Notes under the pieces: generated by a model | Seen by the model: only the letters and a program-made list of their open reading frames with translations | The model's database searches: none | Told to the model about the DNA's origin: nothing | Position numbers and translations under genes: made by a program | Assembly: GCA_028718125.1 (NCBI GenBank) | Contig: JAQUMN010000008.1 | Span: 62,001 to 126,000, forward strand | Length of the DNA stretch: 64,000 bases | Source of the DNA: Kiritimatiellia bacterium | GTDB lineage: Bacteria; Verrucomicrobiota; Kiritimatiellia; JAAZAB01 | Direction of reading: 5' to 3' | Shown here: positions 48,862 through 59,400 of the stretch, piece by piece | Numbering within the stretch: the first letter of the stretch is position 1 | Layout: each line of letters opens with the position of its first letter

Positions 48862-51800
48862 ATGGATCGCGAAGCACACGGAATCAATAATCTGTGGCGC
48901 AGGTGCCTTGGCATCGGGCTGCTCTGCATGAGCGGGGGTGCGATCCTTCCGGCGCTTGAACAGAATATGACCCTTATCCCGAACGATCCGTTGGCGACGG
49001 GAGCCGTGCCGATGGAAACGTATCGGCCTCCGGTTCAGATCCCGGTTCAAGTGCCCCGGGAATACATTTCGGCGCCTTCGACCCGGCAGGCAGAGGCGCC
49101 GGGGGAAGAGGTCCGGGTGTTTGTGGACGAGATGTCCGGCGCGCTGACCGGCGCGATCGATGCGGTTGAAACCAAAATCGGCGAAACCTCGGGCGCCGTG
49201 ACGAAGGTTCAAACGGCGGATGTCGTGACCCTGTCACCGGTTCGCGCAAAAATGTACGAGGCGCTGCTAGAGGTTCAGGATGAGTCTTATGCCGTTGCCA
49301 TTCCCAAGTTGGAATGGGTCATCAAGGAGGATCCTTCCCTTTTGTCAGCCTGGCAAGCCCTGGGCTGGGCCTACTGGGGAACCGGGCGGAAGGAAGATGC
49401 CCGGAAGCTGTTCGAACGGCTGCTCGTGCTGGCGCCGGACGAACCGATGCCCTATAATCACCTGGCCATGCTGGCCGCCGCGCTCGGCGACACGGAACGG
49501 GCCTCGGCGCTCTACCGCAAAAGCCTGGACCTGAATCCGGACCAATACAATATCCGCTACAACTATTATCGAACGCTGATCTGGCTGGGCCGCTACACCG
49601 AGGCGATTCCGGGTTTGGGCGACTTGCTGAAACAGGATCCCGACCGGATCGATGTGCGTGTGGTGTTAGCCAGGACGCTGCTGGTTCACCAGGATTATGA
49701 CAAGGCCCTAGCGCACTGGAATTTCATTTGCGAGCGGCTTCCCGATAACGTCGAATATGCCACGGCCCGCGCTCAGAATCTGATGTTGCTTGGCGACGTT
49801 GAGATGGCCTCTGAGGAAGCCCAGCGCATCCTGGCGATGGACCCCGAAAACCTTGTGGCCTTGTCCTTGATGATCGATATCGCCGAATTCGGCAACAAAG
49901 CGGAGGATGCGGTCGGAAAGTTGCGACGCCTCGCCGACCGTACGCCGAATAAACTGATGAAAATGCATATTTTGAGCCGGTTGGCGTTGCTTCTGCAGAA
50001 CCTGCATGCAACGAATCCGGATGACTATCCGCTCACGGACATTATTGCGGTGGCAAAAGAGGGCGTTGAGTGCGACCCGCGCAACGCCGAAATGCGCCTG
50101 TCGCTGGCCGAACTGCTTAGCGGAGACCGGCAGTTCCTGGCCGCCCGGAACGCGTTCGAGAACGTGTTACAGGATTTAAACCGCAACAATATTCGCGCGC
50201 AAAAAGGCCTCATTGAGATCTGCCTTGCGACCGGCCAGTTCGACGAAGCGGAGGAGCGGTTGAATGTCCTCATAGAACGGTTCGATCCTTACGACCCGTA
50301 CCGCTACTATTATCTGGCGCGGCTGGAGAGCGGGCGCGGCAATTACTTCGAGGCCCTGCAGATGCTGGATCGCCTTGAAGCGGAAGGATCGCGGGGTGCC
50401 GTGTTTACGCTTTTGTATCACGGGCTGTCGGAGAGCCAGTGGACTCCGTTAAAATCAGCCCGCCGGCTCCGGGATCACCTTCAGGCCTTGAAGCGCGCCG
50501 GGTTCAAGTTTCTTGCGCCGGACCAGATCCCAGCCTATTTAGCGGCCAGACCGCCCCCGCCCGACAACGATACCGAGCCGTTGTTGAGCCGGTGGGTGGG
50601 CTGGATCAGCTACAGTTTCACCGGCGAAAACAAACCCTCGCCTTCGGCCTTGCAGGAATACCATCCCGACAAAGTCGCTTGCGTGACGTTTGACGACGGG
50701 TTGCGTTCCACGCTGTTCTTCGGCACGCCGATCGCCGAAGAACTGGGCACTCGGTTCGGCTTGTATATTCCGGTCACCGCTATCCAGCGGCGGACCAGCA
50801 TGCTGGTGGCGTCGTGGGAAGAACTGCGCCGCTATGAAAAAACCGGGTGCTGGACCTACGGCAGTCACCTGCTTAACGCCCATGCCCTCATGCCCGTGGA
50901 TGCACAAGGTTACCTGGTGGCTCCCCTGCCGAATCAGGTGTGGGACCCGGTGCGGAACCGGTTGGAAACCCTGCGTGCCTATACGGCCCGCATCCGCAGC
51001 GAGTTCAAGGTGAGCCGCGAAACGATCGTCAAGGAAGTGGGGCTAAACAGCAACGACTGCCGGATTGTGGCCTATCCCTACGGCGACATCGGTCAGGAGA
51101 CCGGATGCAATGTGCGGAACCTGAACAACGTCAGCGAGACGATTCTTAACGAGGCCGGTCTCCATTATACCGCAGGGTTCATTCAAAGCCTCTTCGGTTA
51201 CTCGGTTAAAGGCGAGAACCCGTTATTGTACCAGCGCTACGAGCCGGATCGTCAAAAAAGCGGGCAGGACGTTGTGCGGCAGGCATACGAAAATCATCCG
51301 GTTTTCCTGGCGCGGCGCATGCGCGCGGAAATCGCCGCCCTGTATGGAAAACCGAACCTGGCCGGGCAGATGCTGGAAGAACTGAATCGGGACGGCTATC
51401 CCGACGAGTCGCTCGAGAAGCTGTCCACCTATGTCAAAGATAGAATATCGGGCGAAATCCAGAAGCCCTTGCAAGGATCGGCGGAAAGCAAACGGGAGAT
51501 GCGGTGGCTGGCCCTGGACCATCCGTATATCGGCGGCTATTTCAACTCCAGGCGCGACAACATCGTCATTGACGAGTGGCACGCGAACGGCCAGGCGGGC
51601 GTCAATATCAATCCCCGCCTGTCCGTGGAAGCCGTCGGCGGCGTGGGCCGCATCAACCAGACCATCACGGTGATAGCGCCGGTCACCTTGCGGACAACCA
51701 CGGTGACCACGAATCGAGTCGTGAGCATCACCACGATCAACGGTTCGAACGCGTACGACGATGTGACGACGATCAGTGTGAGGCCCTTGGTTCTCCAGAC

Positions 51801-52626
51801 GAACGTGACCTTTACCGAGGACTTCAAGGCCGATGACCAGATGGCCGGCCTGCGGTTAAATTACCGCGTTCCTGGAGGAACGGTGCTTTTCGGCGAACTG
51901 AGCCAGCGTTCCTTTACCGCCAAGCCCCAGACCAATTGGCAGGAAACCATCACCAACATGAACGGCGGGGTGGTTACCAACATCGGCCCGGCGACATTTA
52001 CCGACGATTCGGAAATTGTCGGCGCGCTGGAACTCCAGATGAAGCCGTTGCTTACGCTGGACGTGGCGGCGCGCTACGAGCATGACGTCATTCCCTCGGC
52101 GCATGCGATCATCACGTATAATAGCGGATTATTGAGGGGAGCCTGGCGCATTTTTGATTGGTGGAACCTCGATGCCGACGGCGTGTATACCTCGCTGTCC
52201 GACAATAACACGATTTTCAGAATGGGCGCGAACACCGAATGGCTGTTGTCGGAAAAACAAGGCCTGTATATGGGAGCGCAATATCAGTTCATCACCGCGA
52301 AGAATGCCAGCATCGAGTATTGGACGCCCTACTGGCAGCAGCGATTTTATCTGGTTGGGCGGCTGCAGCGCAGTTTCTTTTCCAATTACACCAACGTGCG
52401 GGCGCGCCTGGGCTGGACCAAGGAATTATTGCGCTCCGAGCAGGAAATAATCAATCCCGACTGGGAACAGCCCGGCTGGAATGCCGTGGTGGGCCTGGAT
52501 GGTTCCCTGCGCCGGACTCTTTTCAGGCACCTGGATATTTACGGCCAATTCTCCGTAAATTTCCTTCAAGACTATACGGAGCGGAACATCGTCGTGGGAC
52601 TGATCTACGATTTTCAAAGCAGGTAG
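48862..52626 (+). CDS. TPR / NodB deacetylase / beta-barrel fusion, copy 1
   Basis: 1254 residues from ATG 48862, which has GAGGAG 10 bases upstream; the frame extends 41 codons further without support. Order: signal peptide (about 1-32), linker, TPR-like helical repeats (about 131-510, for example 'AWQALGWAYWGTGRKEDARK'), NodB/PgaB-type deacetylase (about 514-790) and a beta-rich C-terminus (about 885-1254) ending 'VGLIYDFQSR', probably an outer-membrane barrel. Deacetylase ligands are present: TFDDG with Asp 611 and 612, and His 669 and 674 in 'SHLLNAH', plus 'AYPYGDIG'. In the PNAG system PgaA supplies TPR plus barrel and PgaB the deacetylase; here both are in one chain. It should deacetylate and export an exopolysaccharide. 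Confidence 0.9.
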   Translation: MDREAHGINNLWRRCLGIGLLCMSGGAILPALEQNMTLIPNDPLATGAVPMETYRPPVQIPVQVPREYISAPSTRQAEAPGEEVRVFVDEMSGALTGAIDAVETKIGETSGAVTKVQTADVVTLSPVRAKMYEALLEVQDESYAVAIPKLEWVIKEDPSLLSAWQALGWAYWGTGRKEDARKLFERLLVLAPDEPMPYNHLAMLAAALGDTERASALYRKSLDLNPDQYNIRYNYYRTLIWLGRYTEAIPGLGDLLKQDPDRIDVRVVLARTLLVHQDYDKALAHWNFICERLPDNVEYATARAQNLMLLGDVEMASEEAQRILAMDPENLVALSLMIDIAEFGNKAEDAVGKLRRLADRTPNKLMKMHILSRLALLLQNLHATNPDDYPLTDIIAVAKEGVECDPRNAEMRLSLAELLSGDRQFLAARNAFENVLQDLNRNNIRAQKGLIEICLATGQFDEAEERLNVLIERFDPYDPYRYYYLARLESGRGNYFEALQMLDRLEAEGSRGAVFTLLYHGLSESQWTPLKSARRLRDHLQALKRAGFKFLAPDQIPAYLAARPPPPDNDTEPLLSRWVGWISYSFTGENKPSPSALQEYHPDKVACVTFDDGLRSTLFFGTPIAEELGTRFGLYIPVTAIQRRTSMLVASWEELRRYEKTGCWTYGSHLLNAHALMPVDAQGYLVAPLPNQVWDPVRNRLETLRAYTARIRSEFKVSRETIVKEVGLNSNDCRIVAYPYGDIGQETGCNVRNLNNVSETILNEAGLHYTAGFIQSLFGYSVKGENPLLYQRYEPDRQKSGQDVVRQAYENHPVFLARRMRAEIAALYGKPNLAGQMLEELNRDGYPDESLEKLSTYVKDRISGEIQKPLQGSAESKREMRWLALDHPYIGGYFNSRRDNIVIDEWHANGQAGVNINPRLSVEAVGGVGRINQTITVIAPVTLRTTTVTTNRVVSITTINGSNAYDDVTTISVRPLVLQTNVTFTEDFKADDQMAGLRLNYRVPGGTVLFGELSQRSFTAKPQTNWQETITNMNGGVVTNIGPATFTDDSEIVGALELQMKPLLTLDVAARYEHDVIPSAHAIITYNSGLLRGAWRIFDWWNLDADGVYTSLSDNNTIFRMGANTEWLLSEKQGLYMGAQYQFITAKNASIEYWTPYWQQRFYLVGRLQRSFFSNYTNVRARLGWTKELLRSEQEIINPDWEQPGWNAVVGLDGSLRRTLFRHLDIYGQFSVNFLQDYTERNIVVGLIYDFQSR

Positions 52627-52680
52627 CGTTGCGCCGTGCGCAACCGATGGGATTCTGGAAACACAGGACAAAGCCGTGCC

Positions 52681-55600
52681 ATGATCGTTACCAACCAACC
52701 AAGGCGATGCCGACGCAACGACCTGTTGGGCTGCGTGCTCGTTGTGGGTTTCAGCGCGGCATTGGTCCCGGCATGGGCCATCGGTCCCGAAGGGATGCTG
52801 CCCTCGTCCCGGGAAGTCGAAATGGCGGGTGATTCGCTCGCGGAATCGGATGCGCCGGTTGAGCTCATCACCATTCCGGATTTCGACAGTCAGGCGATCT
52901 CGACGAATGCGATTGAATTGGAGTCAGGCCTGGAAGGCGGCGCGGCAGCCACCGCCGCCGGCACGAACGAAGTCGCGAGCGCTACCCCGGCCAAGCGCAA
53001 GATGTACGAGGCCATCCTGAACATGCGCGACAAGGAATATGCCAAGGCCATTCCCAAGCTGGAAGAGGTGATCAATGAGGATCCCGGCCTGTTACCGGCC
53101 TGGCAAGCGTTGGGTTGGTCGTATTGGGAAATGGGCCGGAAGGAGGATACCCGGAAGCTGTGGGAACGTCTGCTGGCGCTGGCGCCGGACGCCCCGCTGG
53201 CTTACAACAACCTGGCCATGTTCGCCGCAGCGGTCGGCGAGACGGCCCGGGCGTCGGAAATCTACCGCAGAAGCCTAGATCTGGACCCGGACCAATACGA
53301 CATCAGCCGCTCCTACTATCGAACGCTGATCTGGCTGGGCCGCTACACCGAGGCGATTCCGGGGTTGGAAGGCTTGCTGAAACAGGACCCCGACCGGATA
53401 GACGTGCGCATAGAATTAGCCAGGGCGCTGCAGGCTCGCCAGAATTATGACGAGGCCCTGGCGCACTGGGATTATATTTGCGAGCAGGTCCCCGATAATG
53501 TCGACTATGCCCTGGCCCGCGCCGAAAATTTGCTGTCGCTCGGAAACCTGGAGATGGCCTCCCAGGCGGCACAGCGTATCCTGGCAATGGACCCCGGCAA
53601 TACCAAGGCCCCGCTCTTGATGGCCGATATTGCCGAGTTCAGCAACAACCCGGACGATGCGGTCAAAGCGTTGCGCGGCCTTGCCGGCCGCACGCAAGAC
53701 ACCTATCTGAAAAGCAAGATCCTGTACCGCCTGCTGATGTTGTTGTGCGACCTGCATGCAACGAGTCCGGAGGAGTATCCGCTCCTCGACATTATTGCCG
53801 TGGCGGACGAGGGCGTTAAGAGCGATCCGCGTAATGTCGGCATGCGCCTAACGTTGGGAGAACTGCTCGTTGAGGATCGGCAATTTGTCGCCGCCCGGAA
53901 TAAGTTCGAGAAAGTGCTGAAAGATTTCAACGGCAACAATCTGCGCGCGAGAAACGGCCTCACTGAAATTTGCCTTGCGCGCGGCCAGTTGGACGAGGCC
54001 AAAACGTTGTTAAAGGACAGCCTGGCCAAGTTCGATCCTTACGACCCGTACCGTTACTATTATCTGGCGCGCATAGAGTTCAAGCGCGGCAATTATTTCG
54101 ACGCCTTGCAGATGCTCGACCGGCTGGAGGAGGAAGGTGCGCGCGGGGCCGTGTTTATCCTTTTGTACCATGGGTTGTCGGATATCGAGTGCACGTCGCT
54201 GACATCGGTGCGGCAGCTCCGGGAGCACCTGCAGGCCTTGAATCGCGCCGGCTTCAAGTTTCTCGCGCCGGAGCAAATCCCGGCCTATTTCGACGCCCGG
54301 CCTGCGCCGCCCTCCAGAAGCGACGACAAGCCGATCATGAGCCCGTTGATCAGCACCGGCGATGACAAGCCGCAACCGCCGGTCTTGCGGGGATACCATC
54401 CCGAAAAAGTCGTCTGCGTGACGTTCGACGACGGCCTGCGGTCCTCGTTGTTCTTCGGCACGCCGATTGCCGAAGAACTGGATACGCGATTCGGATTGTA
54501 TATTCCGGTCAACGGGATTCAGCGACATAGTCCCTCGGCCGCATCATGGGAAGAACTGCGCCGTTATGAAAAAACCGGGTGCTGGACGTACGGCAGCCGC
54601 CTGCTTAACGCCCAGGCGCTCGTCCCCATTGACGCGGGAGGTTACCTGGTGGCTCCCCTGCCGAACCAGGTGTGGGACCCGGCGCAGAACCGGCAGGAAA
54701 CCCTGCGCGCCTACCTGGAGCGCCTCCGCAACGAATTCAAGGTGAGCCGGGAAACGATCGTCAAGGAACTCGGCCTGAAGACCAACGAGTGCCGGATGGT
54801 GTCCTATCCCTTCAGCGATATCGGCCAGGCCTCGGTGTGCAATGTGCAGAACGTAGACAACGTCTGCGAGACCATCCTCGGCGAGGCGAGTTTGAATTAT
54901 GACATGGGATTCATAGAGGGCAACTATGGGTATGCGGTGAAGGGGGGGAACCCGATGGTGTACCAGCGTTACGAGCCCGATCGGCGAAAAAGCGGGGAGG
55001 ATGTCGTGCGGCAGGCATTCGAGAATCATCCGGTCTTCTTGGCGCGGTGCTTGCGCGCTGAAATCGCCGCCCTGCAAGGCAAGCCCAATCTGGCCGGGCA
55101 AATGCTGGAGGAATTGAACCAGGACGGCTATCCCGACGACTCGCTCGAAAAACTGTCCGCCGATGTCCGGGATCTGATGACGAGTGAAATCCAGAAGCCC
55201 CTGGTCGGGCCGATGGAAAGCAGGCGGGAGGCGCGTTGGTTTGACCTGGGACACCCATATATCGGCGGCGATTTCAACGCCACGCGCGACGACATCGTCA
55301 TTGACGCATGGCATCTGACCGGGCGGGCGGGCGTCAATATCAATCCGCGCCTGTCGGTGGAAGCCCTTGGCGGCATCGGTAATATCAAGCAGACCATCAA
55401 GACGATAACGCCAAGCACGTTTCAGCGGATCACGGTGACCACGAATACCGACACAACCATTGCCACGCATAACGGCTCGAACACGTATAGCGAGACGACG
55501 ACGATCAATTACGACGAGGCGACGGTAAAGACGAACGTGACCTTTACCGAGGACTTCAAGGCCGATGAGCAGATGGCCGGCCTGCGGTTAAATTTCCGCG

Positions 55601-56361
55601 TTCCGGGGGGGACGGCGCTCATCGGCGAACTGCGCCAGCGTTCCTTTACCGCCAAGGCCCAGACCAACTGGCAGGAAACCATAACCAACATCAACGGCAC
55701 GGTGGTTACCAACATCGGGCCGGCCAAGTTTACCGACGCTTCGGAAATCGTCGGCGCGCTGGAACTCCAGATGAAGCCGCTGCTGGCGCTGGACGTGGCG
55801 GCGCGCTTCGAGCACGACGTGATGCCCTCGGCGCATTCGATGATCACGTACAATAGCGGGGGGCTCAGGGGGGCCTGGCGCATTTTTGACTGGTGGAATC
55901 TCGATGCCAACGGCGTTTACACGTTGGTGTCCGACAGCAACACCATGCTCACGCTGCTGGCGAACACCGAGTGGCTGCTGATGGAAAAACAATGTCTTTA
56001 CGCCGGGTTGCAATATCACTTTATTACGGCGGAGGATGCCAGCATCGAGTATTGGGCGCCCTTCTGGCAGCAACGGTTTTATCTGACCGCCCGGATACAG
56101 CGCAGCTACTTCAACAGTTACACCAGCGTGCGGGCGCGCCTGGGGTGGACCACGGAATCGGTGCGCGCCGACCCGGTGCAAATTAATCCTGACCGGGAAC
56201 AGTCCGGCTGGAGTCCCATGGTGGGCGTGGATGCTTCCCTGCGCCGGAATCTTTTCGGGCACCTGGATGTGTACGGCCAGTTATCGCTTAATTTCCTTCA
56301 GCAATTCACGGAACATAACGTGACCGTGGGATTGATCTATGATTTCGAAGGCGTAAAGTAA
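52681..56361 (+). CDS. TPR / NodB-like / beta-barrel fusion, copy 2, inactive deacetylase
   Basis: 1226 residues from ATG 52681, chosen because the upstream 'acaggacaaagccg' is shared with copy 3 just before its corresponding ATG; a GTG at 52636 is possible. The architecture is as copy 1: signal peptide with 'VLVVGFSAALVPAWA', TPR region (about 105-490), NodB-like domain and C-terminal barrel ending 'VGLIYDFEGVK'. TFDDG is kept (Asp 583, 584), but the metal-binding motif SHLLNAH of copy 1 is SRLLNAQ here (Arg 640, Gln 645), and 'YPYGD' is 'YPFSD'. This copy is predicted to bind but not deacetylate the polysaccharide. It follows copy 1 by 54 bases. Confidence 0.88.
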   Translation: MIVTNQPRRCRRNDLLGCVLVVGFSAALVPAWAIGPEGMLPSSREVEMAGDSLAESDAPVELITIPDFDSQAISTNAIELESGLEGGAAATAAGTNEVASATPAKRKMYEAILNMRDKEYAKAIPKLEEVINEDPGLLPAWQALGWSYWEMGRKEDTRKLWERLLALAPDAPLAYNNLAMFAAAVGETARASEIYRRSLDLDPDQYDISRSYYRTLIWLGRYTEAIPGLEGLLKQDPDRIDVRIELARALQARQNYDEALAHWDYICEQVPDNVDYALARAENLLSLGNLEMASQAAQRILAMDPGNTKAPLLMADIAEFSNNPDDAVKALRGLAGRTQDTYLKSKILYRLLMLLCDLHATSPEEYPLLDIIAVADEGVKSDPRNVGMRLTLGELLVEDRQFVAARNKFEKVLKDFNGNNLRARNGLTEICLARGQLDEAKTLLKDSLAKFDPYDPYRYYYLARIEFKRGNYFDALQMLDRLEEEGARGAVFILLYHGLSDIECTSLTSVRQLREHLQALNRAGFKFLAPEQIPAYFDARPAPPSRSDDKPIMSPLISTGDDKPQPPVLRGYHPEKVVCVTFDDGLRSSLFFGTPIAEELDTRFGLYIPVNGIQRHSPSAASWEELRRYEKTGCWTYGSRLLNAQALVPIDAGGYLVAPLPNQVWDPAQNRQETLRAYLERLRNEFKVSRETIVKELGLKTNECRMVSYPFSDIGQASVCNVQNVDNVCETILGEASLNYDMGFIEGNYGYAVKGGNPMVYQRYEPDRRKSGEDVVRQAFENHPVFLARCLRAEIAALQGKPNLAGQMLEELNQDGYPDDSLEKLSADVRDLMTSEIQKPLVGPMESRREARWFDLGHPYIGGDFNATRDDIVIDAWHLTGRAGVNINPRLSVEALGGIGNIKQTIKTITPSTFQRITVTTNTDTTIATHNGSNTYSETTTINYDEATVKTNVTFTEDFKADEQMAGLRLNFRVPGGTALIGELRQRSFTAKAQTNWQETITNINGTVVTNIGPAKFTDASEIVGALELQMKPLLALDVAARFEHDVMPSAHSMITYNSGGLRGAWRIFDWWNLDANGVYTLVSDSNTMLTLLANTEWLLMEKQCLYAGLQYHFITAEDASIEYWAPFWQQRFYLTARIQRSYFNSYTSVRARLGWTTESVRADPVQINPDREQSGWSPMVGVDASLRRNLFGHLDVYGQLSLNFLQQFTEHNVTVGLIYDFEGVK

Positions 56362-56433
56362 AGGGCTTGCGGCAGGCAGCGTGGATCGAGGTACAGCAGG
56401 ATGAATTCTGAACATACAGGACAAAGCCGCACG

Positions 56434-59400
56434 ATGGCCCTGATGCATCCATCAGGGCGGCGCCGGCGCCGCGGCCGATTGGGCTGGCTGCTTGCCGCGG
56501 GATGGGTCGCCGCCGCGGTCCCGGCATGGGCCATCGGTCCCGAAAGGTTGCTCCCCGTGCCCCAGGAAATCGAAATGGCGGACGAGTCGCTTGCGGAATC
56601 GGATGCGCCGGTTGAACTCATCGCCGTTCCGGAATTCGGCAGTCAGGCGATCTCGACGAATGCGATTGAATTAGAGTCAGGCCTGGAAGGCGGCGCGGCA
56701 ACCAACGCCACCGGCACGAACGATGTTACGATCGTCACCCCGGCCAAGAGCAAGATGTACGCGGCGCTCCTGGAAGTGCACGACAAGGAATACGCCAAGG
56801 CCATTCCCAAGCTGGAAGAGGCGATCAATGAGGACCCCAGCCTGCTTCCGGCCTGGCAGGCATTGGGGTGGTCGTATTTGGCGGTGGGCCGGAAGGATGA
56901 TCTCCGGAAGCTGTGGGAACGGCTGCTGGCGCTGGCGCCGAACGAGCCACTGGCCTACAATAACCTGGCAATGTTGGCTGCGGGGAGCGGTGAAACAGAA
57001 AGGGCATCGGTGCTCTACCGCAAAAGCCTGGAACTCAATCCGGACCAGAACGCTATCCGCTTCAACTACTGCCGAACGCTCCTCTGGCAGGGCAAGTACA
57101 ATGAGGCGATCCCCAGTTTGAGCGGCTTGCTGGACCAGGACCCCGACCGGATAGACATACGGTTGGAGTTAGCCAGGGCGCTGACGTTTCAACAGAAATA
57201 TGACGAGGCCCTGGTGCATTTGAATGTCGTTTGCGAGCAGTTCCCCGATAGCGTTCCCTATGCTGTGACCCGCGCGCAGAATTTGCTGTATGCCGGCGAC
57301 TTGCAACTGGCCACCGAGGAGGCCCAGCATATCCTGGAGATGGACCCGGACAATACGAAGGCCCTGTCCTTGATGGCCGATATCGCCGAGTTCAGCAACA
57401 AACCGGAAGATGCGGCCAAAGAGTTGCGCAAGCTTGCCGACCGCACGCAGGATAAACTGATGAAAACGCAGATATTGTATAGGTTGGCGTTGCTTCTGCA
57501 GGATCTGCATGCCTCGAATCCGTGGCGCTATCCGCTCAGGGATATTATTGCGGTGGCGAGCGAGGGCGTCAAGAGCGACCCGCGTAATGTCGATATGCGT
57601 CTGATTCTGTGTGAATTGCTTGGCGAAGACCGGCAATACGGCGCGGCCGGGAACGAGTTCGAGACGGTGCTGAAGGATTTCAATGGCAACAATCTGCGCG
57701 CCAAATACGGGCTCACGGATATCTATTGTGCGCGCGGCCAATCGGACGAGGCGATGAAATTGTTGAGGGACACTCTGGCCAAGTTCGATCCATACGATCC
57801 GTACCGTTACTATTATCTGGCGCGGCTCGAATACGATCGCGGCAATTATTTCGAAGCCCTGCAAATGCTGGAACGCCTGGAGAAGGAAGGGGCGCGCGGC
57901 GCCGTGTTTATCCTGTTGTATCACGGGCTGTCGGATAGCGAGTGCACGTCAATGACATCGGTGCGGCAGCTCCGGGAGCACTTGCAAGCCTTGCAGCGCG
58001 CCGGATTCAAGTTTATTGCCCCGGACCAGATTCCCGCTTATTTCGAGGACCGGCCGCCGCCGCCCGAAAGCAAGGCTGAGCCAATCCTGAACCGGTGGTG
58101 GCATTGGATTCGTTATAGCTTCACCGGCAAAAACAAGCCGAAGCCGCCGGCCCTGCGGGATTACCATCCCGATAAAGTCGTTTGCGTGACGTTTGACGAC
58201 GGCCTGCGGTCCTCGTTGTTCTTCGGCACGCCGATCGCCGAGGAACTGGACACGCGATTCGGGCTTTACATTCCTCTCAACGGAGTACAACGGCATAGTC
58301 CATACGCCGCGTCATGGGAAGAACTGCGCCGTTATCAGACAACCGGCTGCTGGACCTATGGCAGCCACTTGGCGGACGCCCATCTGCGCATCCCCATTGA
58401 CGCGGAAGGATATCTGGCGGCTTCCTTGCCGAACCAGATGTGGGACAAGGCGCGGAACCGGCAGGAAACCCTGCGCGCCTACCAGGCGCGCATGCACGGC
58501 GAATTCAGGACGAGCCGGGAAACGATTATCAAGGAAATCGGGCTTAACAGCAACGATTGCCGGATTGTGGCCTATCCCTACGGCGATATCGGCCAGATGG
58601 GCGTCTGTAACGTGCGGAATGTGGGCAACGTCTGCGAGACCATCCTCAACGGGGCCCATAGAAATTACGACATGGGATTGCTTCAGAGCCGCTTCGGCTA
58701 CGCGGTGAAAGGGGATAATCCGATGTTGTATCAGCGCTACCCGCCCATGCCGCGCGAAGGCGGCAAGCAGGTGGTAAAACAGGCGTTCGAGAATCATCCG
58801 GTGTTTTTGGCGCGGCGCATGCGCGCCGAAATCGCCGCCCTGCAGGGCAAGCCCAACCTGGCCGTACAAATGATGGATGAATTGAATCGGGATGGCTATC
58901 CGGAGCCGTCGCTCAAGGAGCTTAGGAAGTATGTCAGAGAACGGCTGGCGGGCGATATCCAGCAGCCGCAGGCAGAGACGGCGGAAAGCAAGCGGGAACA
59001 ACGCTGGCTAGCCCTGGCGCATCCGTATGTCGGCGGGAATTTCAACGCCACGCGCGACAATGTCGTCATTGACGAATGGCACCTGGTCGGGCAGGGGGGC
59101 GTCAATATCAATCCGCGCCTTACTGTGGAGGCCCTCGGCGGCATCGGTCGCATCGATCAGACCATCACGACGGTCACGCCGTCTACCACGCGGACGCTCC
59201 AGGGAACCACCAATCGATTCACGACGATCACCACCGTCAACGGCACGACCTCGTATAAAGAAACGACGACGATCACCTATGTCCCGGTGACGAACCAGAC
59301 GAGCACAACCTTCACCGAGGACTTCAAGGCCGATGAACGGATGGGCGGCCTGCGGTTAAATTACCGCATTCCGGGGGGGACGGTACTTTTCGGCGAACTG

